Assembly: GCA_021927905.1 (NCBI GenBank)
Contig: BLLK01000040.1
Location: forward strand, 124,001 to 188,000
Direction: 5' to 3'
Length of the DNA stretch: 64,000 nt
Origin: Chaetoceros tenuissimus
Taxonomy: Eukaryota; Bacillariophyta; Thalassiosirophyceae; Chaetocerotales; Chaetocerotaceae
A program made the translations under genes and the position numbers. This document shows, one piece after another, positions 1-12,287 of this stretch. Below the pieces are notes generated by a model that did not search any database, had not been told where the DNA came from, and was given only the letters and a program-made list of their open reading frames with translations. Each line of letters opens with the position of its first letter. Positions within the stretch are counted from its first letter, which is position 1.

Positions 1-296
1 ATTGATCTGGAAATATGCATGTCAACAGCTTTTGTAGTATTTGAGTCTAGATACCCTACGAGTTTGAAACTTCTGAGATTTTCCAAGTGCGGAGCACGTA
101 TCAACGAGGAATTGTTGTTCCCATCAAGATATCAAATTGAAAGCATGGAAAATAGAGCGACCGAACGTATTTAATATGGTAATGCTCTCCATACGGTATA
201 GTGCATATCAATCAAAGCAGATGATCTGGATTTTACTATTACATCATGATTTTACTCATCAAACAGATGCTGAATTCATTATTGCATAGGTTAAAG
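1..296. other. Left flank, no gene seen
   Basis: AT-rich sequence with no convincing reading frame and no similarity to other parts of the window that I can see. It is the left host flank of the Copia element that starts at 302. Its last bases, followed by ATATC at 297-301, match the first five bases after the element. Confidence 0.5.
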
Positions 297-301
297 ATAT
301 C

Positions 302-454
302 TGCTGAAGTCCAATCCCAACAATACAGGGATAATAAACCAGACAGCACGAAAGCACACCAACGGCCACTTTTGGCAATGCCAACAGTCATCCAATAGCT
401 CATAAATCTAACAACGTAGTTTATCGATCAAGTCTAGACAATTGGAATTCAGCA
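302..454 (+). repeat. 5' LTR of Copia-1
   Basis: 153 bp, TGCTGAA...TTCAGCA, directly preceded by ATATC. It matches 5725-5877 except at one base. A related, more diverged LTR sits at 57839-57990. Confidence 0.95.
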
Positions 455-537
455 GTTGTTAGATTAGAAGTAGAAAATTCAACAGGAATACGTAACGCAC
501 CGGAACTTCAACACAAAAACAAACAAAACAAGCAAAA

Positions 538-1773
538 ATGAGTGAAAAAGACAAAGTAGCTACCATCGTTGCATTGTTCCCGAAACCACAGGGCTGCATC
601 AGGATCAACACAAATGGGGAAGAACCTACACCAATTCAAATTGCAAACTTCCAAGATTGGCTGGAAAAATGTGCAATGGAAATTCCATATGAGGAGGATG
701 AATTGGGACTGGCTGGAGTAGTGATGAAAGAGGATGATTTCAAAGATATCAATAATGGAGTGGCATTCACACCACCACAAAAGCCAGGAGCACAACCAAT
801 CCTATCAGTTCCGCAGACAAGACTTAATGCAAATGGAGAACCTAACGCAGTACAAGTAATGCAACACCAACAAAAAGTAGAAGATTGGAAAAGAAGCAAG
901 AAAGTATGGGCTGAATACAGAGCGGGAGTAACAGCATTGAGAAATCTGATCGTGGACAATGTGGACGACGAATATATTAGTGAAATTAAGCATCCAAAAA
1001 CACAATACAAACAGGTTGAACCACAAGACCTCATGGACCATCTCAAAGACTATTATGGCAAGGTCGACCATAAAGCAATCATCAAAATGTGACGTGAATT
1101 AATGGACTATACATGGACACCATCTACACCAATCACCACCATGTTCCAACGATTCACTGAAATCATGACAGCATCAAAATTGGCAAAACATGGAATTCAG
1201 GAGGATGAATTGGTTAGCTATGCAATGGTCATAATCAGGAACACAGGTCTATTCAATCCGGAATGTGACGAATGGGAGAAAAGAACAAACTCCTATGTAT
1301 GGAACGACTTCCAAACATATTTTGTAAAAGAGAGCTTAAAAGTCAAAAAACATACGTCTGCGCAGCTAGGGTACGCTGAGGAAACAGTAGCTGCTGTACT
1401 TGAACTTTCGGATAAGCTAAATGCGGTCGAGGAGTGCTTGCAAACAGAGAGAGCGACAGAATCCATCAACTCCCTGACAGCAAATGAAATCAGAGAGCTC
1501 ATCTGTCAGGAAATCAATGCGGCCAGCACCAACAACACACCACCAGCAACACCACCAGCAGCAAACACATTCAAGAAAGTTAAAGGAGCTGAAGGATATA
1601 CAGAGTTTGGCCAAGCAATCTATTATTGCCATACCCATGGAATCACATTCAACAAAAATCATCGCAGTGCAACCTGCAGCAATAAAGGTGACAACCATGA
1701 CGATAGCGCAACACTATGGAATCGAAAGGGCGGCAGTGATAAAATGGTCGATAAAAGGAAGAAGAAAACTTGA
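538..1773 (+). pseudogene. gag: Copia-1 Gag (one in-frame stop)
   Basis: A Gag-like reading frame of about 411 codons begins at ATG 538 and stays in one frame to the TGA at 1771, interrupted only by TGA at 1090-1092. The region after the stop has the helix-rich Gag look (YTWTPSTPITTMFQRFTEIM). The C-terminus has a zinc-knuckle-like stretch around 1620-1690: CHTHG, then SATC and later DNHDDSAT. A related decayed copy at 58530-59110 reads AGA (Arg) where this copy has TGA, so the stop is probably a mutation and not an ancestral signal. Gag and Pol lie in different frames without overlap, so how Pol would be expressed is not evident. Confidence 0.85.
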
Positions 1774-1817
1774 AAAGGAGGCAGTGTCAATAGTCATAAA
1801 ATAAACACAATCAATGA

Positions 1818-4800
1818 CAGTCCAAAATTGACACGAGCCACACCTTCCAAGCGACAACATCAGTATTCGAAGACGGTGCAAATCTAAGCAATACATACAT
1901 CTCACTTTCCTCAAAAATTGAAATTGAGGAACCAATAGAGAGTGAAAATGGTCCAAGATTTCGAGGTTTCGACGGAAGCGAGAGAATATCCAACAAACAC
2001 ACTTACATGAAAATTCCAAACTTACCAAGGGAAGCATGCAAAGCCCACATAATAGACAAACTTGCATCCGGAAATCTCATATCATTGGGGCAACTCTGCG
2101 ACGTGGGTTGTAAAGCTTATATGGATAAGAACAGAGCGTATGTGATATACAATGACAAAATAATCTTGCAAGGAAGGCGAAGCAAGGAGACGAATGGATT
2201 ATGGGAAATGGAACTTCCACCAGCACCTGAGCGAATCAATGCAGCAGTCGACCAGGCCACGCTTGCAGAACGTATCAAGTTCATACATGCATCCCTATTT
2301 TCGCCAACACTGCACACGTGGGTAAAAGCACTAAAGAGTGGACTACTCACCACGTTCCCTGCAATTACAGAGCAGCAAATACGCAAATTCCCGCCTCGCT
2401 CTGAAGCCACAGTCAAGGGACATTTGTAGGCAGTAAAGAAGGGATTGAAAAAGGCGATTGAGCCATCACCGGCAGTCAACAATACCACACCACATGTCAT
2501 ACCAGAAGAAGAAAATGAAAAGGAAGTGGTAGATAAACAGCCAACTCTTGTAGAAGAAGAAAAGCCAAATGAGAAGCAAAATGAAAATGAAAGCACACCA
2601 GAAGATCTGAGAACACAAAACATCTATGTCAAATGTGAGAAACTCACAGGACAGTGCTACACAGATCAAACAGGTCGCATGACGGTAACTTCAGTAAGCG
2701 GAATGAACTCCGTCCTTGTGGCATATGACTACGATTCAAATTTAATATGGGGCGTACCAATGCCATCTAGAACTGCAGCACAAATAGTTAAGGCGTACAA
2801 ACAAATATACAAGATGCTACAGACAAAAGGCTTCAAACCCAAGTTACAAAGATTAGACAATGAATGTGCCAAGGAACTCAAGGATTTCTTTGATGAAAAA
2901 TCCATTGAATACCAACTTACACCAGCTGGAAAACATTCCAGAAATTTGGCGGAGAAAGCAATTCAAACATGGAAAGATCATTTCATTGCAGGCCTCTCAA
3001 GCACACATCCAAATTTCCCAGTAAATCAATGGTGCAAACTGATCGAACAAGCAAATATAACGCTTTGCCTACTACGTCCATCACGCATTAATCCACAACT
3101 ATCAGCGTATGCACAATGTTTTGGGGTATTCGATTATCAGAAAACACCATTAGCACCACCGGGAATGAAAGTACTTGCTCACGTTCTTCCAAAGGAACGA
3201 CAATCATTTGCGCCACATGTGATAAAAGGATTTTCCGTAGGACCTGCCATGAATCACTACAGATGCTTCCGTATCTTCATACCAGACACTGGAGGAACAC
3301 GCATCAGTGACACACTACGTTGGTTCCCACATAATGACATCCGTATGCCAATAGCAAGTGAGGACGTACTTTTGAGATCAGCTGTACAATTACTACGTAA
3401 AGCAATCAAGGATCGACTCAAAAATCAAGTATTACCACCATTAGAACAAGACAACCACGACACATTGACTGACCTCAACGAGTTGTTTCAAAATAGAGAC
3501 AAGGCGGCAAAGCAGGAACCGCAAGAGAAACAAATAGAAACTCCAGTGGCCTCAAAGAATGTCGAAGTTCCAAGGGTGCAAGAGAAAGAGACCAGTGAAG
3601 TTCCAAGGGTGCCAAAAACAACACAGCAAGCACATAGTACCAAACTTCCAAGGGTGCAAAAGCCAAGTCAAGAAGACACAACTACAAGTAAGGTAGAGGC
3701 ATTAAAAAGTCGACTACGACGACAAGTACATAAAGATCAGTTGCGACGAATACAAGAGGAGAGAAACACACATAGAGCAAGAGCAACGCGGCAGTCAAGA
3801 AGGGAACGCAAGAGTACACAGAAATCTGAATTTGCCTATGTATGCTCCACCCTCAACCTTACAGAAGAGGAAGAGGAACTAATTCGTCAAGCCAATGAAA
3901 GAGAAGAGGTATTGTTATCAGCATGTGAAGAAGAATTCATCAAAACACAATTTGACAAGCATTACCTAAATGCAGTTCTTGACGAGGAAACAGGCAAGTT
4001 ATTGGAACTACGAGAACTTCTCAAAGGAAAAGATGGAAAGAGGTGGAGTGAAGGTTCGTATCAAGAATTATCCCGTCTACACACCGGATGTAAAAAAAGA
4101 GGAATCAAAGGAACCAACACCATTGAATTCATCACGCCAGAAGAGATACCAAAAGGTAAAAAAGGCACCTATGCAAGAATCTGTGCAGATTTTAGACCTC
4201 AAAAAGAGGATCCATTCCGAGTACGAATCACAGTAGGAGGTGACAAGGTTCAATATGAAGGAGAGACGTACACACCAACTGCAGATATAACAACGGCAAA
4301 AGTACTCTTCAATAGTGTATTGTCCACACCCCTTGCAAAATTTATGAACATCGATATCAAAGACTTCTACCTGGAAACTCCAATGAACGATCCAGAGTAC
4401 ATGTGGCTACCACGATGGGTAGTCCCACAGGAATTTATTGATGAGCATGATCTAGAAGGCAAATTTCAGGGTGACAGAATCCTTGTACGAATCAACAAGG
4501 GGATGTATGGACTACCACAAGCAGGTCGACTTGCATATGTACAGCTGGTAAAGCACCTCAGGCTACATGGGTACGAAAGAGCAGGCTACACACCGGGACT
4601 CTTCAAACATAAAACAAGAGGCACAGTATTCAGCTTGGTAGTCGACGACTTTGGAGTACGATACACCAGCCAAGACGATGCAAATCATCTTATTAATGCA
4701 TTAGAAGAAAAATACACCATCACAAAAGACTTTGAAGGAAAAATTTTCTTAGGTTTACATTTAGATTGGGACTACAAAAAACGAATAGTGAGGATAACAA

Positions 4801-5828
4801 TGCCAGACTACGTCAAAAAAGCACTTGCTCAATTCCAACACAAGTTCCCCACTCATCCCCAGCATTCACCACATCCATGCGCCAAAATAAAATATGGAGA
4901 AAAGGTACAATATGCAAAGGAAACAGTGCCCACGGACATGACCAAAGAACAACTGACATATTGTCAGCAAGTCATAGGTGTATTCTTATTCTATGCTCGA
5001 GCAATCGATTCCACCATGTTACCAGCCATTGGATCTATTGCAGCACACATGTCAACAAGCACATGGAGAGAAATGAAACAGAAAATTACACACTTTCTCG
5101 ACTATGCTGCAACGCATCCAGATGCTGAAATCGTCTACAAAGCAAGTAACATGCACCTGTGGATCCATACTGATGCATCCTATCTAACCGAGCCAAAAGC
5201 CAGATCAAGAGCAGGCGGCTACCATTACTTCAGCAGCAAGCCGAAATTACCAATCCATGAAAATGATCCTCCACCACCACATAACCACCCAGTATTTGTA
5301 CTCTGTAAAATCATAGAGGCGGTAATGAGTTCCACTCAAGAATCAGAGACAGGCGGAGGATACATGAATGCAAAAGAAGGATTATTAATTCGCCAAGCAG
5401 CCATCTAAATGGGGCATCCACAGGGACCAACACCATTGCAATTTGATAACAAATGTGCCCATGGCATATTAACTGGAGAAATGAAACAAAAAGCATCACG
5501 AACCATGGATATGAGATTCTACTGGCTCAGGGACCGTGCAATTGACCAAAAACAATTCCACATCCACTGGAAACGAGGAGAAACGAACTTAGCGGACTAC
5601 TCCTCCAAAGCAGGACATCCAACCAAACATCATATTGCAGTAAGAAAACTATATGTAGCAAACAAAACTACAATTAAACAGAGAAAAGGAGCCATTGAAG
5701 CACTACGTGCAATCTGCAAGGGTGTGCTGAAGTCCAATCCCAACAATACAGGGATAATAAACCAGACAGCACGAAAGCACACCAACGGCCACTTTTGGCA
5801 ATGCCAACAGTCATCCAATAGCTCATAA
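1818..5828 (+). pseudogene. pol: Copia-1 Pol polyprotein (protease, integrase, RT, RNase H; two in-frame stops)
   Basis: One continuous frame with stops only at TAG 2427-2429 and TAA 5406-5408. A protease-like D-T-S-H-T-F motif lies at about 1830. The GAG-pre-integrase segment includes LISLGQLCDVGC (about 2075-2115). The integrase core shows YTD near 2659, LDNEC near 2855 and AEKAI near 2953, followed by a Copia-type C-terminal region. RT includes FMNIDIKDFYLETPM (4343-4385) and VVDDFG (near 4640) in place of the usual YVDD. RNase H includes HTDASYL (near 5166) and DNKCAHGI (near 5445). The last 34 codons or so read into the 3' LTR. No frameshift is visible over 4 kb, so the two nonsense codons stand out. 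Confidence 0.92.
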
Positions 5829-5877
5829 ATCTAACAACGTAGTTTATCGATCAAGTCTAGACAATTGGCATTCAGCA
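5725..5877 (+). repeat. 3' LTR of Copia-1
   Basis: 153 bp, starting TGCTGAAG and ending ATTCAGCA, followed by the target duplicate ATATC at 5878-5882. One mismatch to the 5' LTR. Confidence 0.95.
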
Positions 5878-5882
5878 ATATC

Positions 5883-8377
5883 AGCTAACTCACCAATTTC
5901 AGGCTTGAGGGAGAAGAAATTGGATACTGCGGTGTGTGATAGCGTTCACACCTAGTTCAAGCCTTCTTTGCCGAGTAACTATTGTAACATTTACTTTTGT
6001 GTGCTGAAGAATTACTGCCAAGTTTACGTAAAGGGAATGCCGGATAATATGCCCGATGCAGAAGCATTTCGAATGAGTGGAATTATCGTGGCTTCGAATG
6101 AAGTGGATTATTCCTATCCTGTAGTGTCTAATAAATAGTTGCATGCAAGGAAGATGGCTCCAGTGGGTATCTAAGTGAAGATACGAGATGCCAACCATGA
6201 GAAGGTGGCTCCATTGGGTATCTTAGGTAGATACATTATGCCAACCATGCTAGATACTTGAAGAACAGGTGGAATTCCATGTCGAGCTTGCTACTTCATC
6301 CAACTGCGCAGTGATTGACTAGCCGAAGTGGATGCTAGATATGCCGTAGATATGCATGGCGTGGTAAGCATGATACTCAAAGTGTGATAAGTATTCATTG
6401 TCAAATCGCATGTTTGTTGCTTTATCAATTTGGTGTCAAGGTGGCACTTTAGCGGTTGTAGTATGGACTGCAATGACTATGTTATTACCATCATAGGTGT
6501 GTGAGAAATATATAATGGGTTGCATTCGAAGGGAGAAGCATACCTGAGGTTACAATGGTGTCATCATAGTGTGATGACTTGAGAAGGGATAAGTTTACCT
6601 GAGGTTAAATGACACTAATGTATGCCCGTCGTAGGAGGTTCGAAACGATAGTCTCTTGTTGAAATAGAGTAAATCGAAGGTGATAACCATCTCGTTATAG
6701 CTAGTAGAGTGAAGATCCGACTCGGGGTCACAGTATCAAGTGTGTTTTCGAAGTACTCATAGAGTTGTACGCAGAGTCGGATTGTACAAAGAATTTGCAT
6801 TGAACTCAAGCGAGACTAGGTGTTGGTTTTGTTATTGCATGTGCTGGCAACGATGGTCGAGTATGCGTTCCATAGTATGTCTGACAGCAGCATGACTTAG
6901 GGGAGATGAGATACTCATATCATATTGTCTGAAAGTGAGTTCCCTATTGCAGCTGATAGTACTGTATATGGATGGAACATTGCAGCTGGTAGTTGAATTA
7001 TCGCCTGATAGGTGGTGAAAGGTGTAAGAGGACGACTACACATTATTGTTTTAGTAACAGGGACGAGGTACCGTACCAATTGAAAGAGTGGATCGTATCT
7101 TGTGTGTCATTAGCAGTTATTATAGGGACAGGTATAGGTATAGTAGAAATTATAGGTTTGCCCCATCAGAATACAACAACTTGCGAAACTTTAGGTGGCT
7201 ACTACGTAGCGCAAAGCATAGGAAGGAATAGAGCCTTATGTTATAGCAGTGAATTGGAGGCTGATTTAGTTCAAGAAAGAAATGTTTAGGTCTGCGATTT
7301 ACGGGGACTCGAAAGTATGTGATACCATGATGGATACGAAATGGCTACTGGTATAGACTATGATTGTACGAATTGAGATAGGCACTTGGTTGTGCAGTGA
7401 TACCGGTAAGTAATAGCGCAAGAGCACATATAACAAATTTGGTGATACCATGAGCATGATATGAGTAACAGAAGATAGTACATACTTTCCGAAGTGACAA
7501 GACGATTGTCCAAGGTTTGGAATATCGAATTTGATTTGTATTATATATGAAACAGTTGGTTATGTCTAACGCATGTTATGTCCTGACGAGACTTAAAAAT
7601 TCAATTAACAGTGAACAGATGTGCAACTCAAAAGGTTAGAATGTGTTGCAGATATGGAGGTAGAGCAAATATTGTTTCTCCAGTATGAAAATCACGATAT
7701 GAATGTAAGAGCAAAGCTCGGACAGCTTTGAGGTGTGATTGCGATCATTGAAAATGGAAATTATTGAGATATTAGTTATCAGAGGAAAAGTCAGTTTTTA
7801 CAGTTAGGCGCACGGCATGGTCCTGATATATGAATACGTGAGAACTGGAGATAGTTCTGAGGCCCTACTATTGTAAAAGACTATAGGTAATCCAAGGAGG
7901 ATCAGTAAATGCCTAGCTATGTGAGCGAGTCTATGAGAAAATAGTAGTGGGCAGTATACACGGAGTAAGATCAGGATCATAGTGGATGCTTCATTCCTGC
8001 TGTACCGATATAGATGATTTTTGAAACTTGTATGGGTAACAATCACAGATTCAGATTATTGAAGTAAGTATACACTCAATGTGAGAAGAGTGAACAATGA
8101 CACATGGCGCAATTGTAAGAATTGCAGCGTAGGTTCTTCTCGACGATGAGAATACCTCCTGGCTTTGCGCTGAAACCAGGTCGGGATATATGTTTTATTC
8201 TTACCGTGATAAGTACTGCTTACTGTCTGTATTTCTAGTATATGATAGTGTTGAGAGTATTAAAAAGATATTATGTTACATAGTGTTCTTGTTGTTCTAG
8301 TGTTCTCCACATGTGTATCGCTCATATTCTAGTAACCGTGTAATTCATTATCCGTGTCTGTACGGTGGGATTTAAAC
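5883..8377. other. Non-coding stretch, probably decayed repeat DNA
   Basis: About 2.5 kb without a credible gene. The longest open frames start at non-ATG codons and resemble nothing known. It contains a 51-bp imperfect tandem duplication at 6150-6250. The right part (about 8050-8377) is probably the 3' LTR of the minus-strand Copia remnant next door, because the purine-rich tract AAGGGGAGCG (minus strand, about 8378-8387) directly borders it. Confidence 0.45.
6150..6250. repeat. 51-bp imperfect tandem duplication
   Basis: Two adjacent units, 6150-6200 and 6201-6250, share GGCTCCA(G/T)TGGGTATCT and end in GCCAACCATG. No coding role is apparent. Confidence 0.75.
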
Positions 8378-8423
8378 GCTCCCCTTGAATTGATTTCCAA
8401 TTCATTAAATTCCAATGACAGTA

Positions 8424-9710
8424 TTATCTCAAAATCATTTTCACAAATTTCTTACGCTTCACCTTATCCAAAACCTTAGTAAATAGATCTGCTAAGTTGG
8501 ATCCCGTATCAACCTTGAAAATTAGTCCTATTCCGGCAGCGACACACTCTCTGACATAGTGATAGTTAATTGAATGGTGTTTCTTCTTCAATGTAGACTC
8601 TGGTGATGATGAGTTAAGTATAACAGCATTGTTATCACCATACACTCTCGCTGGTCCCTCTATTGGTATTCCAAACATTTGCAACTTGTACTTCATAGAT
8701 TTTATCATCTCAAATGACAATCTCATCGCAACAAATTCAGATCCGAATGTAGATGTCTCCACAGTGTTTTGTCTCTTTGAGTACCATAGTATTGGTGCTT
8801 TATTAAGATACAATAGAATTCCAGTCCTTGATCTCCTAGTAATCTTGTCTCCTGCATGGTCAGCATCTACGAATACTGAGATCTGCACTGGTCTGCCAAG
8901 TGGCTTGGGTGCATTCTTAGGTATGTCCTCTACTGCGTCAGGGTACAACTCTTTCATGTACATTGCCTTGTAGTCCGCTTGTTGTTCTCTCGGCAAGTGG
9001 TCATCGGTGACATTGGCGTACCTTGGATCAAACACAATTTTGGAGCTATTATGATACTTGAGATACTTGAACATGTGTAATGCTTGATGCAAGTGTCCAG
9101 TACGTGGGTTTGCTAGACATGTAGATAATAGGGAAGTTTCAGTAAGCACATCCACTCTACCTAGCTCGCATAGCCATCTAGCTATCCCAACAAGACTCTG
9201 GAAAAATTCTACCTGGTCTTCATTACAAGGCTCGCTAGTGTCCAATTCAGGTCTATAGTCTTGTGATGTGAAAGGACTTTCAGCGGTTTTCTTGGACTTG
9301 AACCTAACATTGTCCCTAATCATTCTTGCCTGTACAACTTCCAATGCTTTCTTGATATGGCTGTCGGCAGACATGGACCAAGTGTTGATAACTGTGTTCG
9401 TTTCCTCGTCGAATATCTCAAACTTGGCGAAGTCAGCACCTAGATACATGTCCGGAGCAGATGGTGGCTCCTTCAATGCATAGTCTCGATTGATGATTCC
9501 TAGAACTTCATCGGGGTCCTTATGAATGCAAAGTACATCATCAACATATACCACTAGGTAAGAGTAATACTCATTCCCATCCTTGTCCTTCATTGCTTTC
9601 AGATAGACATTGTTGTCAGAACCTACACACGGCTCATACCCAAGGGTATGCTTGATATAGGAGGCAAACGATTTCTTCCATTGGTAGTGAGTTTCTTGCC
9701 ATGAAAGCAT
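8424..9710 (-). pseudogene. Copia Pol C-terminal half (RT end and RNase H), 5'-truncated
   Basis: An open minus-strand frame of 428 codons holding only the C-terminal part of a Copia polyprotein. It starts inside RT (LGYEPCVGSDNNVYL), shows the catalytic YVDDVL motif, then the linker and RNase H with FVDADHAGD and DNNAVILNSSSPESTLKKKHH. Gag, protease and integrase are missing because the sequence switches to an oppositely oriented Copia fragment near 9700. The ATG at 9710 is simply the first in the fragment. The frame is uninterrupted, so truncation is fairly recent. It is a different Copia lineage from the element at 302, which has VVDD. Confidence 0.9.
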
Positions 9711-10042
9711 GTTGTGAATACCTCAGAGGACTGAGATACAAGCTGAGAATAATGGGAATACCACTAGAGCACCCTTGCTTTGTTTATGGTGATAACAAAT
9801 CAGTTCTGTGTAATACTACAATGCCAGATTCTACATTGAAGAAGAAGCATCATAGTGTTGCATATCATTTCGTTAGAGAAGGATGCGCAAGAGATGAATG
9901 GAGAACCACATACATGGACATAAAAGATAATTGCGTAGATATTCTGACGAAGAATTTGGTTAATGGTATCAATAGAAAGAGAAAGGTTAGAAGTGTTATG
10001 TACGACATCTATCCTATTAGTGAGGATGAGAAAGAGCAGTAA
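9690..10042 (+). pseudogene. Copia RNase H C-terminal fragment
   Basis: Plus-strand end of a Copia Pol: EFLAMKACCEYLRGL, then CFVYGDNKSVL, STLKKKHHSVAYHFVRE and VDILTKNL, ending at TAA 10040-10042. It is the same domain as the C-terminal end of the neighbouring minus-strand fragment, but in opposite orientation and from a diverged copy. The two meet head to head at about 9690-9710. A purine-rich tract (TTGAGGGGAGCAGAAAAGG, about 10152-10170) follows and would mark the start of its 3' LTR. Confidence 0.85.
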
Positions 10043-11100
10043 GACCTTTGTGTAAGAAGCTCTTTATGATTGGGATGTAGTCTAGATCACAGGGGGTGAA
10101 GTCTAGATGAACCCAATGACAACAATTAATGATCGGGTAGCGATTCAGTAATTGAGGGGAGCAGAAAAGGTGTGTGTCAATCTAGGCCATTTAGTCTGTG
10201 CCATGATTCTTGGATTTGACATGTATCACACCGAGTGAATAGTTATAATTTAGATAGATACGTTTTGATATGAGTTACCTTTTACTTTTACTCTATTCTT
10301 TGTAAGTAGAACATCTTTTCTAACTTTAACCCGTGGCTTTATCATGAAGATATGATGTGATTACACATGTGGCGAGCAAACAACAAGTCGCCCTCCTCTT
10401 GATCAAACTTGCATTTATTTTTAATCCCCTAAGTCCTCTCAAAACACTTGGATTTACTGCTGTTCCTGGACCCTATGTCCACCAGTTTTTGTGCCAGTGT
10501 CCTGAGTTGTTGTTGACAACTCACTCAACAAATCTTTGTTCTCACCCAGACTATGGTCGTTTGGTCTCATAACCAAAGGAAAGGAAGAGATTATATGAAG
10601 CTTGGAATGCTCAATTTGGTCAACAATCAGTAGTGATAACAATATCAAGTGTACTTAGATGTACGTTTCGATGGTCCTTTAAGCATATTTCATTATTTAT
10701 TTTTTAATTTAGTGAGAATATATCTAGCAGGTATTAGACGTTATTGATGTACCTACCATATACGTACACATTATTCAAATCGAATGTCAATTGGTGAAAC
10801 AGCCATTTTGATTCAAACCTTCTCAATGAATGGTTGCAGCACACACACAACAAAGCGCACCAAAAAGTCGGGGTGACGTATGCTAAGTGTATGTTACTCT
10901 GACTATGTTACTCTGACTATGTAGACTCGCACGAAAATTGATACCCATTTGTGGAAAACCAACATTTGATAAACTCACAGAACTTTGAAAGCTACTTGTC
11001 CAAAACGCTGCTACAATCCATACAACACTTAGTGTAAGTTGCCTCAGGACTTGTCCTGTCCCAAGCTGATTATGCATTTCTCAGCAATGTCCTGTTCCAG
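10043..11100. other. LTR-like and intergenic sequence
   Basis: No gene seen. About 10171-10370 is the probable 3' LTR of the upstream Copia fragment, placed by the purine tract before it; no second LTR was found to confirm the ends. A 49-bp segment at about 10327-10376 recurs at about 12693-12742 in the same orientation. Confidence 0.4.
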
Positions 11101-11850
11101 ATGCCAGTATTAGCACCAGTTGGTCCTGTGTACCCACCAGGTGCTACCCAACATCAAATCTCAGCTTCTGACAGAGTGCATACCGAACAAAGGCGAAGAT
11201 ACAATGAAGCTGTCGCAGCAGAACAAGCATTAAAAAAGCAATTGACAGAAATCATCAAGAGGATTTATTTAAATCAGAGATTAAATAACATTACAGGTGT
11301 ACTTACAAGTAAAATATCGTCAAGGAGCAAGCAGCACTGGTTAAATATCCAGTCCAAGTCCACACCACCTTACCTCAAGGAGTCCCATTGACCAAATTTC
11401 AAGTAATCGCCATTGCAAAACAAGCAATTCAAATAAATACCAGTTTTCAACAGGCTGTTTTGGCATGGAAGGAAAGACAACAGCAGCCGACCTGGATTAC
11501 CTTCAAGCAATTTTTTTCTGCAACAACAAAATGATTTGGCAGAAGTACTCGAGGATACACCAGCAGGACAAATGTTTCATACTCCATCAGCTGACGATCA
11601 CCAACTCATGATGCAACTTGTCAATATGCTTCTTGAGCAGCATCAGCACCCACCTGCTTCAGCTCCACCAGCACAAGATCATTCTGCTTTCTATGCTACT
11701 CAAGCAGCCGAGATTCAACGCAGTGGAGCATTGTCACAAAGTAATGATGACTCTGAGTACAGACAGACGTATTATCATGCAAATGGACGACCTCATTCCT
11801 ATAAAAAAAGACAGAAAAGACCAAAACTAGTCAAAATGAGGATGGTATAA
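11101..11850 (+). pseudogene. Copia Gag fragment (same family as the element at 16.2-33.4 kb)
   Basis: Pieces of a Gag frame: RRRYNEAVAAEQALKKQLTEIIKRIYLNQRLNNITG (split here: RRRYNEAVAAEQAL, then RIYLNQRLNNITG), later KYPVQVHTT-like and IAIAKQAIQINTSFQQAV. It matches the more damaged Gag at 16400-17330 block by block. About 60 bp corresponding to the MTWLLQTYGQ segment is missing after 11300, and later parts lie in other frames. No product is expected. Confidence 0.65.
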
Positions 11851-12026
11851 ATAATGAAGATACCGAGAGTCACAAATCCTCAGCATTCTTTCCCGACGAA
11901 ACGGTTCCTCATATACCACCAACTAAAATTACTGTGAATATTCAGGGTTATGGTAAAGCAGAGGGGAGACATGAACAGGCTGTAGACACTTGGAAAGGAA
12001 TACCTTATGCTTCACCGCTGGTAGGA

Positions 12027-12287
12027 TCATTGTTTTTGCACCACCTGAAGCAGCAACTCCTTGGCAGCCGTGAGATCCTTCTCGTTTTGTGCCAAGAAAT
12101 TCCATACTTGTGTTGCCTGTTCCTTTTGTTCCTGTCTTGGTGTCTCTGCAAACCTCTTTGCCACATTGGAGACAGGTGAAGGTAGCTCTCCATTTCCACC
12201 ATCCTCTGGTTGTGTCGGAGTCTCTGCTACTGCGTCTAGTGCATTCACAAAACCTGCCTCCCCAATACTTTCCTCGTTGTCATTCAT
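12027..12287 (-). CDS. Short acidic open frame, unknown
   Basis: 86 codons beginning MNDNEESIGEAGF, rich in Glu, Gln and Ala, with no domain I recognise. A second minus-strand frame just upstream (12493-12624, 43 codons, Ala/Gln-rich, MQNQQNAQAGAAAG start) has a similar low-complexity style. Either could be the start of a retroelement Gag or chance. They sit among retroelement debris, and no promoter or intron joining them could be established. Confidence 0.25.
   Translation of the reverse strand: MNDNEESIGEAGFVNALDAVAETPTQPEDGGNGELPSPVSNVAKRFAETPRQEQKEQATQVWNFLAQNEKDLTAAKELLLQVVQKQ

Larger units (their letters stand above)
302..5877 (+). mobile_element. Young, structurally complete Ty1/Copia LTR retrotransposon (Copia-1)
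   Basis: The element is bounded by two 153-bp LTRs (302-454 and 5725-5877) that differ at one position (A at 446, C at the matching base in the 3' copy). Each LTR starts TGCTGAA and ends TTCAGCA, an inverted terminal repeat. The 5-bp target-site duplication ATATC lies at 297-301 and 5878-5882. Gag lies at 538-1773 and Pol from about 1818 to 5828 in the order protease, integrase, reverse transcriptase, RNase H, which is the Copia order. The near-identical LTRs imply recent insertion, but the reading frames carry three in-frame stops. Confidence 0.95.

Noticed and set aside
1090-1092. In-frame TGA considered as programmed readthrough or an alternative genetic code
   Set aside because: A related Gag at 59.1 kb has a sense codon there, and intact genes in the window terminate normally. 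Kept only as an open option in the Copia-1 finding.
6637-6646. GGTTCGAAAC, similar to a tRNA T-loop
   Set aside because: No matching acceptor stem, anticodon arm or A-box could be placed upstream.
6993-7289. 98-codon frame with a hydrophobic middle (SCVSLAVIIGTGIGIVEIIG)
   Set aside because: It starts at a non-ATG codon, has no homologue I recognise, and lies in decayed non-coding DNA.
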